From: Nocardia crassostreae
Lineage (GTDB): Bacteria > Actinomycetota > Actinomycetes > Mycobacteriales > Mycobacteriaceae
NCBI RefSeq assembly: GCF_001613405.1
Contig: NZ_BDCH01000044.1
Location: 1 to 64,000 of the forward strand
DNA length: 64,000 nt
Direction of reading: 5' to 3'
Each line of letters begins with the position of its first letter. Positions within the stretch are counted from its first letter, which is position 1. Position numbers and translations under genes: made by a program. Of the stretch, positions 1 to 8,063 are shown in pieces. The notes beneath the pieces are model-generated. The model was not told the DNA's origin. It made no database searches and saw only the letters and a list, made by a program, of their open reading frames with translations.

Positions 1-240
1 AGAAGTCCAGCAACAACCAGCGCACGCGGGCGACGACGGTTGGTCTCGAACACGGGCGCTTCGCGAACGGCAGTGCACGCGCTGCGCACCGCGCAGGCCC
101 TGGCGAACGCGGCCGGACTCACCCATCTCGACGTACGCGCATGTCCGGAGAACACCGCATCGGGCGGCGTACTTCGCAACGCCGGGTTCCACCAGGTAGG
201 AGATATCACCACGGGGAGGGCACGGCGGGTGCGTTGGTAG
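1..240 (+). pseudogene. Remnant of a GNAT N-acetyltransferase (5' end outside the window)
   Basis: The frame is open from the window edge to a stop at 238-240. Its last part (around HALRTAQALANAAGLTHLD and RNAGFHQVGDITTG) closely matches the C-terminal half of the intact GNAT gene that follows, so the two look like a tandem duplicate. After ITTG the frame runs into an early stop. One extra base near 213 (ACGGGGAGG read as ACGGGGGAGG) would restore a normal GNAT ending with ALVAWMFQ, comparable to VALLMFEK in the intact copy. I infer a one-base deletion. The acetyl-CoA pyrophosphate loop region is not recognisable in the visible part, and the restored frame has no nearby stop, so further decay is likely. 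Confidence 0.6.
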
Positions 241-282
241 CGTGGATGTTTCAGACGGGCAGCTACGGATGGAGGACCGAAA

Positions 283-840
283 TTGGGCAGCTTGGCGGAC
301 CATCTGCCGGTTCGGATTGCGGACGTGGTGGTGCGGCGGCTCACCTATGCGGACGCGGAGCCCTTCGCGAAGGGGACCGCGGACGGTTCGGTTCGGCGGT
401 TCGGTCATCTGCCCTTGGCCGACTACACGCCCGAGATCGTGCGCGACCAGATCGACGGCGTGATCGATCAGGGTTTGACCGACAACTCGCTCGCCGTCCT
501 CGCAATCGCGGATGCCGGATCCGACGACTTCCTCGGCAGCGTGGTCCTTTTCGATGTGCGCGACGATCGGGCGGAAGTGGGATTCTGGTTGAGTCCGCAG
601 GGACGCGGCAGAGGGGCGGCGACGCGAGCGCTGCGCGCCGCCGAAACCCTCGCGCATGCGGCCGGACTCACCCACCTGGACGCGCGCACGTCCCCCGCGA
701 ACGCCGCATCGGTCAACATCCTCCGCAAGGCCGGATTCCACCAGGTCGGAGACGTCACCACCGGAACCGCGCCCTCGGGCGAAGAGGTGGCGCTGCTGAT
801 GTTCGAGAAACGCGTCGCCGAGCCCCACCCCGAGGCATAA
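283..840 (+). CDS. GNAT family N-acetyltransferase
   Basis: A 185-residue protein of the RimJ/RimL-type GNAT family, which transfers acetyl from acetyl-CoA to an amine, often a protein N-terminus or small molecule. The N-terminal strand (IADVVVRRLTYADAEPF), the mid-domain EVGFWLSPQGRGRGAATRAL (the R/Q-x-x-G-x-G/A acetyl-CoA loop, about residues 104-123) and the ending NAASVNILRKAGFHQVG are typical of the fold, and the length is normal. The substrate cannot be told from sequence. It lies directly behind a decayed copy of the same gene, so a tandem duplication followed by loss of one copy is the simplest history. The ATG at 283 gives a natural GNAT N-terminus. Confidence 0.85.
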   Translation: MGSLADHLPVRIADVVVRRLTYADAEPFAKGTADGSVRRFGHLPLADYTPEIVRDQIDGVIDQGLTDNSLAVLAIADAGSDDFLGSVVLFDVRDDRAEVGFWLSPQGRGRGAATRALRAAETLAHAAGLTHLDARTSPANAASVNILRKAGFHQVGDVTTGTAPSGEEVALLMFEKRVAEPHPEA

Positions 841-1254
841 CGCGCTGCCGATCCCGGAAAGCCAACCGAGATCCAGCCAACGACAGGAATCGTTCCCGCG
901 ACCTCACCCCGACCGCCGCAGGCGCACCCCTCGATCAACGAGCGGCAACCCAGTTGATGCATCCCAGTCCGCAGTTCGGCTTCAATCCGCACTTCGGCAA
1001 ATCTGTCCGATGGCCCTGCAGCACATCAGTTGTCGCATCCCCGTCGGCGCCTTGGCCCACATCCCATAACAGGGTTGGTCCACCAGCAGGCCGGGGTCAT
1101 TCCCACCATCTCGTCATGTCCGCCGAAGGCGAACCCCGAACCACAGGTGACGCAAGCCCGTCCGCTACACACAGCGGTCGACAGCAATCCTGTTGGCAGA
1201 GTTCTATCCGCCGCGCACGACAAAGTAGCTGCAGGGAAGAGTATTGGTGCAAAC
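841..1254. other. Intergenic stretch without a supportable gene
   Basis: This 414-base stretch lies between the GNAT gene and the first copy of the 160-bp repeat. Open frames exist on both strands but none has a recognisable domain, a convincing ribosome site or normal actinobacterial codon bias. A minus-strand frame around 1030-1150 is rich in Cys, Gly and Trp but resembles no family I know. It may be degenerate sequence left by the GNAT duplication or by insertion of the repeat. Confidence 0.5.
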
Positions 1255-1414
1255 CTGTGTGGGTTTGGGCCGTCTCGATTTTGGACTGAGCGGAGCGCAC
1301 GTCGGAGCGGGGGAGCGAAGCGGAGGAGCTCCGGCGTGCGCGGAGGGAGGGAAAAATCGAGACTCAGGGGCCCAAACCCCGCCCGGAGCGAAGCGGAGGG
1401 CAAATTAAACACAG
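1255..1414 (+). repeat. 160-bp structured dispersed repeat, copy 1
   Basis: The unit begins CTGTGT and ends ACACAG, a 6-bp terminal inverted repeat. Inside are nested stems: 1261-1271 pairs with 1369-1379 (GGGTTTGGGCC/GGCCCAAACCC), 1272-1282 with 1353-1363 (GTCTCGATTTT/AAAATCGAGAC, leaving a TCAGG bulge), and 1295-1308 with 1328-1341 (GCGCACGTCGGAGC/GCTCCGGCGTGCGC, one T.G pair). A 15-base direct repeat GGAGCGAAGCGGAGG occurs at 1312-1326 and 1385-1399. A second copy on the other strand at 62477-62636 differs at four positions. There is no transposase. A terminator, small RNA or short palindromic mobile element are all possible. Confidence 0.85.
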
Positions 1415-1497
1415 CACGAGCGGGTCTGAGCGGATTCACTCCGGAAGCTGTTCGTAGATCCGCGGTTTCAACCACCCCGGTGGTGTCGAGCGTTTTC

Positions 1498-2364
1498 TCA
1501 GACCCAGCCCGCAGCTTCCAGTCCGTCGAAAACCGTCTCGGCCGTGTAATAAAGCCCCTGCATCGACAGCTCCGCCGGTCCGCACGTGACCTCGTTCTTC
1601 ATAGCGATCCCCTGCGACAGCGCAGTCCCACGCACGCCCTGAAACAGCACGTAACTCGTATTCCCATCACCAAGCACGACATCCCCCGCCTTGCCCACGA
1701 AGTACAGGTTGAAGAAGTCCGCCAACTGCGCGCCATACTCGTCTCGCAGTTCGTCCGTAATGCTGTGGGTCGTCCCGATCAGCGCATCACCAATAGTAAA
1801 GAAGTCGCGGGTGTTCTCGATCCACGTTCCAGTCTCAGCAATGGCCTTCGGAAAGTCGATCAACAGATGCGCGTCCAGTCCCGCGCCCGCCACCCGCCCC
1901 GCCGAGCGGTTCGAATCGGCGGCCATGGCGTAATACCGCTGCCAGCCCGGCGTGACCTGCCCGCCGGTGAGATGCCCGTGCAGGTTGGTCAAATACTCAT
2001 GGAAAAACGCAAAACTGACCTTGCGCGCCCACACCGGATCATCGAATCCCCCCTGGTCCAGCAGTGGGTTCGCATCCCGCAGGATGTTGCGGTAGAACAC
2101 CGCGAAAATCCCCCGCCGATCCTTGTGACCGGTGAATATCTCAGCGATCCGGTTCATGCGCTGCTCGCCGTCATGCAGGTCGCTCAGAGTAACCGGGTCC
2201 GAGAGCCGAATGAGCTCGGCCAGTTCCCCGTCGCGCACCGCCTCGACCGCGGGCGAATGCGATCCGGTACCGGGGGCATCGACGGCGGCGGCGGTTCCGG
2301 CCGCCGATCCAAGGACGCCCACCGTGGCCATAAGGATGACCGCGAGACGGGACGTTTTACGCAC
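1498..2364 (-). CDS. Secreted DUF5995 family protein
   Basis: A 288-residue protein of unknown function matching the DUF5995 family I recall from actinobacteria. Residues 1-28 form a signal peptide (basic VRKTSR start, hydrophobic core, AAA ending). The mature part has the family's conserved acidic and aromatic runs: FFHEYLTNLHGHLTG, an AADSNRSAGRVAG segment, and AHLLIDFPKAIAETGTW. I place the start at the GTG at 2364 because GGAG lies seven bases upstream and the signal peptide then begins correctly; the frame also stays open to 2442. It is monocistronic, with the structured repeat just beyond its 3' end. The enzymatic role is unknown. Confidence 0.75.
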   Translation of the reverse strand: MRKTSRLAVILMATVGVLGSAAGTAAAVDAPGTGSHSPAVEAVRDGELAELIRLSDPVTLSDLHDGEQRMNRIAEIFTGHKDRRGIFAVFYRNILRDANPLLDQGGFDDPVWARKVSFAFFHEYLTNLHGHLTGGQVTPGWQRYYAMAADSNRSAGRVAGAGLDAHLLIDFPKAIAETGTWIENTRDFFTIGDALIGTTHSITDELRDEYGAQLADFFNLYFVGKAGDVVLGDGNTSYVLFQGVRGTALSQGIAMKNEVTCGPAELSMQGLYYTAETVFDGLEAAGWV

Positions 2365-2565
2365 AGCACAACTCCAAGCAGATCTACAAAAAGGATTGCT
2401 AGAAGTGTGCCAACTGTTCACCAACTCGATCAAATACGGCAAACTCCGCTTTGATCAGGCATCAAAGCAAACTGCTATCGAATAGCCAAGCAGTGCCGAA
2501 GAATCCGCATTCGTCACACCCAGCCCCCACCGAACACCCGTGCCGGATATCACACGCCACCCGCC

Positions 2566-3561
2566 TCAGCGCCCGCCCAACTCCATCCGCAGCGCCGTCA
2601 CCAGCTCTTCCGGCGTCCCCACCGTGGAATACCCCGCCGCATAACGATGCCCACCCCCACCGAGCGCCGTAGCCACCCGAGCCACATCCACCCCCGGCGA
2701 CCCATCAACGGAATCGTGCGACCGCAACGAAACCGTCCACTGCTCAGGCTGCATCCGAGATTCCTTGAACACCGCCGCCACCTCCGCCTCGGAGGTAGTC
2801 CGAACCAAATCGATAATGCTCTCGACCTCCTCGGAACGCACGCCGTCCAGGTCCTCCCGCCGCACGAAGGCATACACCAGCCCCGCACCCCCCGCCGCCT
2901 CCCGATCCAGTTGCGCCGAAGCCAGCACCCGCGACAGCATGGTCAACCACCCGAACGGATGCGTATCCATGAGCGTCCGAGTAATCCCCGCCCCGTCGAT
3001 CCCGGTCGCGAGCAGCCGCTCCGCGAGCGCATGCGACCCGGGCCGCGCCCATTTGAACGACCCGGTATCGGTGACCAGCCCGGCATACAGACAATGCGCC
3101 ACATCCCGATCGATGGGCTCCCCCCAGGCATCGAGAATGCGCGCGATCAACCCAGCAGTCGACTCCGCCGATTCATCGACGATATTCACCGTCCCGAACC
3201 GCGTATTGGACCGATGGTGATCCAGCACCAAACTGACCCGCGCACCGACCAGTCGGTCTCGCAGCGACCCCAGCCGCCCGGCGCTACCGCAGTCCACCGC
3301 CACCAGCACATCGACCTCGTCCGGAACGTCCGCGGGCCGCACCAGCAACTCCGTCCCGGGCAGCGACCGCATGGACGCGGGCAACTCCGCGGGCTCGGCG
3401 AACGACACCCGCACCGGCACCCCGCGCCGATGCAGCACCTGCGCCAAGGCCAGCCCGCTGCCGATGGTGTCGGCATCGGGCTGCACATGGCAGAGCACCG
3501 TGACCGACCGGGCGGTGTCGAGCACCGACACCGCCGCGGCCAGATCGACCTGTTCCGTCAC
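2566..3561 (-). CDS. nrnA: DHH-family phosphoesterase NrnA (nanoRNase / pAp phosphatase)
   Basis: A cytoplasmic metal-dependent enzyme that in mycobacteria and Bacillus degrades 2-5 nt RNAs and converts 3'-phosphoadenosine 5'-phosphate to AMP. The 331-residue length is normal. The metal ligands are visible: H25, D29 and D31 in CHVQPDADTIGS, D90 in AVDCG, and the D114-H115-H116 triad in LVLDHHRSN, followed by DTGSFKW. The C-terminal DHHA1 domain ends in GGGGHRYAAGYS, the substrate-binding glycine loop. It is the last gene of the rimP-nusA-ylxR-infB-DUF503-rbfA-nrnA run, 33 bases after rbfA, which fits a role in turning over RNA fragments alongside ribosome assembly. Confidence 0.93.
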   Translation of the reverse strand: MTEQVDLAAAVSVLDTARSVTVLCHVQPDADTIGSGLALAQVLHRRGVPVRVSFAEPAELPASMRSLPGTELLVRPADVPDEVDVLVAVDCGSAGRLGSLRDRLVGARVSLVLDHHRSNTRFGTVNIVDESAESTAGLIARILDAWGEPIDRDVAHCLYAGLVTDTGSFKWARPGSHALAERLLATGIDGAGITRTLMDTHPFGWLTMLSRVLASAQLDREAAGGAGLVYAFVRREDLDGVRSEEVESIIDLVRTTSEAEVAAVFKESRMQPEQWTVSLRSHDSVDGSPGVDVARVATALGGGGHRYAAGYSTVGTPEELVTALRMELGGR

Positions 3562-3594
3562 CGGCGCGTCTCCTCCCCGGTTCGCGACCGCAGG

Positions 3595-4044
3595 TCAGTC
3601 TTCGTCGTCGTCTTCGTCGTCGGCCTTGTACGGGTCGGCGTCACCGGCATAGGTGGCGCCCACCGCGACCTGGGCGACGCGGGCATCGGCGGCGCGGGCG
3701 CGAGCCAGCAACTCCTCCATCTGCTTCGCGGCATCCGGGACGGTGTCGAGGGCGAAGGACAGGATCGGGGTGAACTTGACGCCGGTCCCCGCCCCGACCT
3801 TGGAGCGGAGAATGCCCTTGGCCTTCTCCAGCCCGGCGGCCGCTTCGGCGTAGTCCGGTTCGGCGTCGAGGGTCTCCCCCATCACCGTGTAGTAAATGGT
3901 GGCCTCTCGCAGATCACCGGTCACCTTGGTATCGGTGACGGTGACGAAACGCAGCCGCGGATCCTTGATCTCGTACTCGATGGCCGTAGCCACGATCGTG
4001 GAGATCCGCTTGGCGAGTCGGCGTGCCCTGGCCTGATCCACCAT
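3595..4044 (-). CDS. rbfA: Ribosome-binding factor A
   Basis: A 149-residue KH-fold assembly factor that binds the 30S subunit and is needed for maturation of the 5' end of 16S rRNA. The family signature is clear: RARRLAKRISTIVATAIEYEIKDPRL, then VTVTDTKVTGDLREATIYYTV and the region KAKGILRSKVGAGTGVKFTPILSF. The tail is acidic (ADDEDDDED), as in mycobacterial homologues. Two ATGs compete at 4050 and 4044. GGAGG lies only two bases before the first and eight before the second, so I choose 4044. It follows the interrupted DUF503 gene by 26 bases. Confidence 0.93.
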   Translation of the reverse strand: MVDQARARRLAKRISTIVATAIEYEIKDPRLRFVTVTDTKVTGDLREATIYYTVMGETLDAEPDYAEAAAGLEKAKGILRSKVGAGTGVKFTPILSFALDTVPDAAKQMEELLARARAADARVAQVAVGATYAGDADPYKADDEDDDED

Positions 4045-4070
4045 GGCCATGCCCTCCTCACTGGATAGAT

Positions 4071-4361
4071 TCAGTCTTCGGGTCCGAAGACGCGGCGGCG
4101 TACCGCCAGCAACTGTAACTCCGGGCGATCCGCCACGTGCCGTTCGCACTTGTCCAGCACCTGGGTGAGATGGCTCATGCCCGCACTGGCCATCGCCACA
4201 CCCAGCAACGTTCACCGGTAAAGGTCGTGTTCCCCGCCTTCGACGGCGCAGACGCCCATTTTCTGGAGGTCCGCGATGATCGGGCGGATGACGGAGCGCT
4301 TCTGCTTGAGCGAATGCACATCGCCGAGCAGGATGTCGAATTCGAGCGCTCCGAAGAACAA
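4071..4361 (-). pseudogene. DUF503 (YlxP-like) gene with an in-frame TGA
   Basis: DUF503 proteins are small (about 95 residues) and conserved between infB and rbfA in Gram-positive bacteria; their role is unclear but tied to ribosome maturation. Starting from TTG 4361 (GGGAG five bases upstream), the frame reads FFGALEFDILLGDVHSLKQK to DLYR, meets TGA at 4212-4214 (codon 50), then continues as TLLGVAMASAGMSHL and ends VRRRVFGPED before the real stop. Both halves are conserved in sequence and total 96 codons, the family length. The family normally has Arg here (DLYRRT), so one CGA-to-TGA change explains it. ATG 4373 is an alternative start with no visible ribosome site. Confidence 0.8.
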
Positions 4362-4525
4362 CTTGTCTCCCATGTGTCGCGCACGCACTTATTCTCGTAA
4401 AACCAACGCGCCCAAAAGGCGTACGCGGAAGCGCGCCGGATTGGTAAGTGGCCCACGGAAACCCGTGGACCGGTACGGCATCGCCGGGCCCGGATTGCTC
4501 CGGACCCAGCGATCGCACTGTACTC

Positions 4526-7468
4526 CTAGTCGCGCGGCTTCTCGCGCAGCTCGTAGGCCTCGATGACGTCGCCCTCACGAATATCGTTGTAGGTGAGCGT
4601 CATACCGCATTCGAAGCCCTCGCGGACCTCGGTCGCGTCGTCCTTCTCGCGCCGCAGCGAGGAGATCGTCACGGTCTCGGCGACCACGACATTGTCACGC
4701 AGCAGGCGCGCCTTGGCATTGCGCTTGACCGAACCCGAGAGCACCATGCAGCCCGCGATATTGCCGAACTTGGAGGAGCGGAAGATCTGGCGGATCTCCG
4801 CCCGACCCAGCTCGACCTCTTCGTAGACCGGCTTGAGCAGACCCTTGAGGGCCTTCTCGATCTCGTCGATGGCCTGGTAGATGACCGAGTAGTACCGAAT
4901 GTCGACGCCCTCGCGGTTGGCCGCGGAGGCCGCCTTGCCATCGGCCCGGACATTGAACCCGATAATGATCGCGTTCGAGGCCGAGGCCAGGTTGACATTG
5001 GTCTCGGTGACGCCACCGACACCGCGGTCGATGACGCGCAGTCGCACCTCGTCGCCCACATCGATACCGAGCAGCGCCTCTTCGAGGGCCTCGACGGTAC
5101 CGGAGTTGTCGCCCTTGAGGATCAGGTTCAGCTCCGAGGTCTCCTTCAGAGCGGCATCCAGATCTTCCAGGGAGATCCGCTTGCGGCTGCGCGCGGCCAG
5201 GGCGTTGCGCTTGCGAGCATTGCGGCGATCGGCGATCTGCCGCGCGATGCGGTCCTCCTCGACCACGAGCAGGTTGTCACCCGCGCCCGGCACCGAGGTG
5301 AAGCCGATGACCTGGACGGGCCGCGACGGCAGCGCCGCCTCGACATCGTCGCCGTGCTCGTCGACCATGCGGCGCACGCGACCGTAGGCGTCGCCCGCCA
5401 CGACCGAGTCGCCGACGCGCAGCGTGCCGCGCTGGATGAGCACCGTGGCGACCGGACCGCGGCCGCGGTCGAGGTGGGCTTCGATGGCCACACCCTGCGC
5501 GTCCATATCCGGGTTCGCCCGCAGGTCGAGCGCCGCGTCGGCGGTCAGCACGACCGCTTCCAGCAGCGATTCGATATTGGTGCCCTGCTTGGCCGAGATG
5601 TCGACGAACATGGTCTCGCCGCCGTATTCCTCGGCGACCAGACCGTATTCGGTCAGCTGCTGGCGAATCTTCTGCGGATTCGCGCCTTCCTTGTCGATCT
5701 TGTTGACCGCCACCACGATCGGCACGTCCGCGGCCTGCGCGTGGTTGATGGCCTCCACCGTCTGCGGCATGACGCCGTCGTCGGCCGCGACCACGAGGAT
5801 CGCGATATCGGTGGCCTTCGCACCACGGGCACGCATGGCGGTGAACGCCTCGTGACCGGGGGTATCGATGAAGGTGATCAGTCGGTCGTCGCCATTGACC
5901 TCGGCCAGCACCTGGTAGGCGCCGATGTGCTGGGTGATGCCACCGGCCTCGCCCTCGCGGACATTGGCCTTACGGATGGTGTCCAGCAGTCGGGTCTTAC
6001 CGTGGTCGACGTGACCCATGACGGTCACCACCGGCGGGCGGGACTGCAGGTCTTCCTCGTCGCCGTCGTCCTCGCCGTAGGTGAGGTCGAAGTTGGCGAG
6101 CAGCTCGCGGTCCTCGTCCTCCGGGGAGACCACGTGCACGACGTAGTTCATCTCCGAACCCAGCAGCTCGAGGGTCTCCTCGTTCACCGACTGGGTCGCG
6201 GTGACCATCTCACCGAGGTTGAACAACGCCTGTACCAGCGAGGCCGGGTTGGCGCCGATCTTCTCGGCGAAATCGGACAGCGACGCGCCGCGGGCGAGAC
6301 GGATGATCTCGCCGTTGCCGCGCGGCAGCCGCACGCCACCGACGGCGGGAGCCTGCATCGACTCGTACTCGGCGCGCTTCGCCCGCTTCGACTTACGACC
6401 CTTGCGGGGCGCGCCACCCGGACGTCCGAAGGCACCCGCGGCACCGCCGCGACCGCCACCCGAACCGGGACGGCCACCGCCGCCACCGCCGGGACGACCC
6501 CGGAAACCACCCGCGGCGCCGCCACCGGCACCGGCCGGACGACCGGCGCCCGGACCACCCGGACGCGCCGGACGACCCGCGCCACCGGCGCCGGGACCAC
6601 CCGGACGGGCCGCACGCTGCGGCATCGCACCCGGATTCGGGCGCGGAGGCATCGAGCCCGGGCTCGGCCGCGGGCCGCCCGGACGGGGGCCGCCACCCTG
6701 GGCGCCACCCGGACGCGGACCACCCTGGCCGGGACGCGGGCCACCCTGCCCCTGACCCGGACGGGGACCGGCCTGACCCGGACCCGGACGCGGACCACCC
6801 GGGGTCGGGCGCGGACCGGCCGGACGCTCGGGCGCGGAAGAGAAGGGGTTGTTACCGACGCGCGGGGTCTTCGGCCCCGGCTTCGGGCCGGCCGGGCGCG
6901 GGCCCGGAGCCGGTGCGCCACCCTGTTGGGCGGCGGGACGCTGCTGCTGGCCCGGCTGTGCCGGACGCGGGGCGCCCGGGGTCGGGCGCTGGGTCGGCTG
7001 CGCAGGCGCAGCCGGGGTAGCCGGGGTCGCCGGAGCAGCGGAAGCTGCTGCGGGAGCGACGTTTTCACGCGCCGCGGGCTTGGGGGCCGGACCGGGGCGA
7101 ACCGCCGGAGCGGGCTTCGCGGCCGGAGCCGGTGCGGGCGCCGGGGCGGCCTCGGCCGCCGCGGGCTTGGGCGCCGGAGCGGCCGGAGCCGACGGACGGG
7201 GTGCGCCGGGACGCGGTCCCGCGCTGGCCGGGGACGGCTTGGCAGCCGGGCGCGGCGCATCGCCGGGCTTGGCTGCGGACTTCGCGGTGCCGTTCGCCGG
7301 GGCGTTCTTCGCCGCGAACGATTCCCGCAAGCGACGCGCGACGGGGGCCTCCACCGTCGACGACGCCGACTTCACGAACTCGCCCTGCTCCTTGAGCCGC
7401 GCGAGTAGTTCTTTGCTCGTGACACCGAGTTCTTTCGCCAACTCGTGCACGCGGGCCTTGCCTGCCAC
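4526..7468 (-). CDS. infB: Translation initiation factor IF-2
   Basis: A 980-residue GTPase that brings initiator fMet-tRNA to the 30S subunit and promotes subunit joining. The N-terminus AGKARVHELAKELGVTSKEL is the first IF2_N domain. It is followed by a long Pro/Gly/Ala/Arg-rich linker (about residues 80-370, with runs of RPGG), a second IF2_N segment (GEIIRLARGASLSDFAEKIG), the G domain with GHVDHGKT, DTPGHE and NKID, and domains II-IV. The start is the GTG at 7468 with GGAG a few bases upstream; it gives the usual mycobacterial N-terminus, whereas the upstream ORF extension (from 7525) has no homology. It lies between ylxR and the DUF503 gene in the same operon. Confidence 0.96.
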   Translation of the reverse strand: MAGKARVHELAKELGVTSKELLARLKEQGEFVKSASSTVEAPVARRLRESFAAKNAPANGTAKSAAKPGDAPRPAAKPSPASAGPRPGAPRPSAPAAPAPKPAAAEAAPAPAPAPAAKPAPAVRPGPAPKPAARENVAPAAASAAPATPATPAAPAQPTQRPTPGAPRPAQPGQQQRPAAQQGGAPAPGPRPAGPKPGPKTPRVGNNPFSSAPERPAGPRPTPGGPRPGPGQAGPRPGQGQGGPRPGQGGPRPGGAQGGGPRPGGPRPSPGSMPPRPNPGAMPQRAARPGGPGAGGAGRPARPGGPGAGRPAGAGGGAAGGFRGRPGGGGGGRPGSGGGRGGAAGAFGRPGGAPRKGRKSKRAKRAEYESMQAPAVGGVRLPRGNGEIIRLARGASLSDFAEKIGANPASLVQALFNLGEMVTATQSVNEETLELLGSEMNYVVHVVSPEDEDRELLANFDLTYGEDDGDEEDLQSRPPVVTVMGHVDHGKTRLLDTIRKANVREGEAGGITQHIGAYQVLAEVNGDDRLITFIDTPGHEAFTAMRARGAKATDIAILVVAADDGVMPQTVEAINHAQAADVPIVVAVNKIDKEGANPQKIRQQLTEYGLVAEEYGGETMFVDISAKQGTNIESLLEAVVLTADAALDLRANPDMDAQGVAIEAHLDRGRGPVATVLIQRGTLRVGDSVVAGDAYGRVRRMVDEHGDDVEAALPSRPVQVIGFTSVPGAGDNLLVVEEDRIARQIADRRNARKRNALAARSRKRISLEDLDAALKETSELNLILKGDNSGTVEALEEALLGIDVGDEVRLRVIDRGVGGVTETNVNLASASNAIIIGFNVRADGKAASAANREGVDIRYYSVIYQAIDEIEKALKGLLKPVYEEVELGRAEIRQIFRSSKFGNIAGCMVLSGSVKRNAKARLLRDNVVVAETVTISSLRREKDDATEVREGFECGMTLTYNDIREGDVIEAYELREKPRD

Positions 7469-7576
7469 TGCTCTCCTCACTGAGAGGTCGAGCGTGGCAA
7501 CCCTTGTGGGAAGGGGCGCCCGCACGACCTCAGATTATTTCCGATGGCCGATCATCGCTGGGACTTCACGGTGTGC

Positions 7577-7930
7577 TCATGAGTGCTCGTGCCTGTTCTC
7601 TACGTAATGCTCCAGGGCTGAGATATCCAGATATCCGGACACTCGTAGTGCTCTGCCGAATGCTCGGCGCCGGGTTGCGAAACTCAGACAAGACGAAGAG
7701 GGGTGCAACCAGGCACCCCTTCCGGGCTGTCTGCGCCGCGGATCGGGAACGATCGCAATCGTCTGGGGGTCCCCAGCGTCTTGCACCACGATTCGCAACA
7801 ACTCGGCGGCCAACTCTCGTTTCCGACATCCAATGCAGGTCCGTACGGGTTCTGATCTCGATCGTTCCCGTGCGGCGCGCAAAGGGGCCGGAGACTCGTG
7901 CTGAGCCTGCGTCCACTCTACCGCTGTCAT
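7577..7930 (-). CDS. ylxR: YlxR family RNA-binding protein (DUF448)
   Basis: A 117-residue basic protein of the YlxR/DUF448 family, which sits between nusA and infB in many bacteria and is implicated in RNA binding and in regulation of gene expression. The family motif PVRTCIGCRKRELAAELLR is followed by DPRRRQPGRGAWLHPSSSC and the C-terminal FATRRRAFGRALRVSG. I choose ATG 7930, which has GGAG eight bases upstream, over a TTG at 7969 that lacks one. It stands 108 bases before infB in the same direction and is probably cotranscribed with it. Confidence 0.9.
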   Translation of the reverse strand: MTAVEWTQAQHESPAPLRAARERSRSEPVRTCIGCRKRELAAELLRIVVQDAGDPQTIAIVPDPRRRQPGRGAWLHPSSSCLSFATRRRAFGRALRVSGYLDISALEHYVENRHEHS

Positions 7931-8063
7931 GTCCCGATCTCCGCATCCGTACCCTTTGGAAGTTACCAAGCTGTCATCCGAGGGGTTTGTTTCACCTTGC
8001 GATCTTGGTCGACCCGAGCCGGGTCGACGCTACCGGGACGGCTCGTACCGCGCTCCCGAGTTT

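Noticed and set aside
1030..2454. A 474-codon plus-strand frame running through the repeat and over DUF5995
   Set aside because: Its second half mirrors the DUF5995 gene and its first half includes the repeat; no domain is present.
6360..7200. Repetitive Gly/Pro/Arg-coding stretch as a tandem repeat element
   Set aside because: It is the low-complexity linker of IF-2, usual in actinobacteria, and the repeat units are irregular.
4448..7408. A 986-codon plus-strand open frame opposite infB
   Set aside because: It is the mirror of the GC-rich infB gene. The antisense product is a repetitive Arg/Thr/Gly run without domains.
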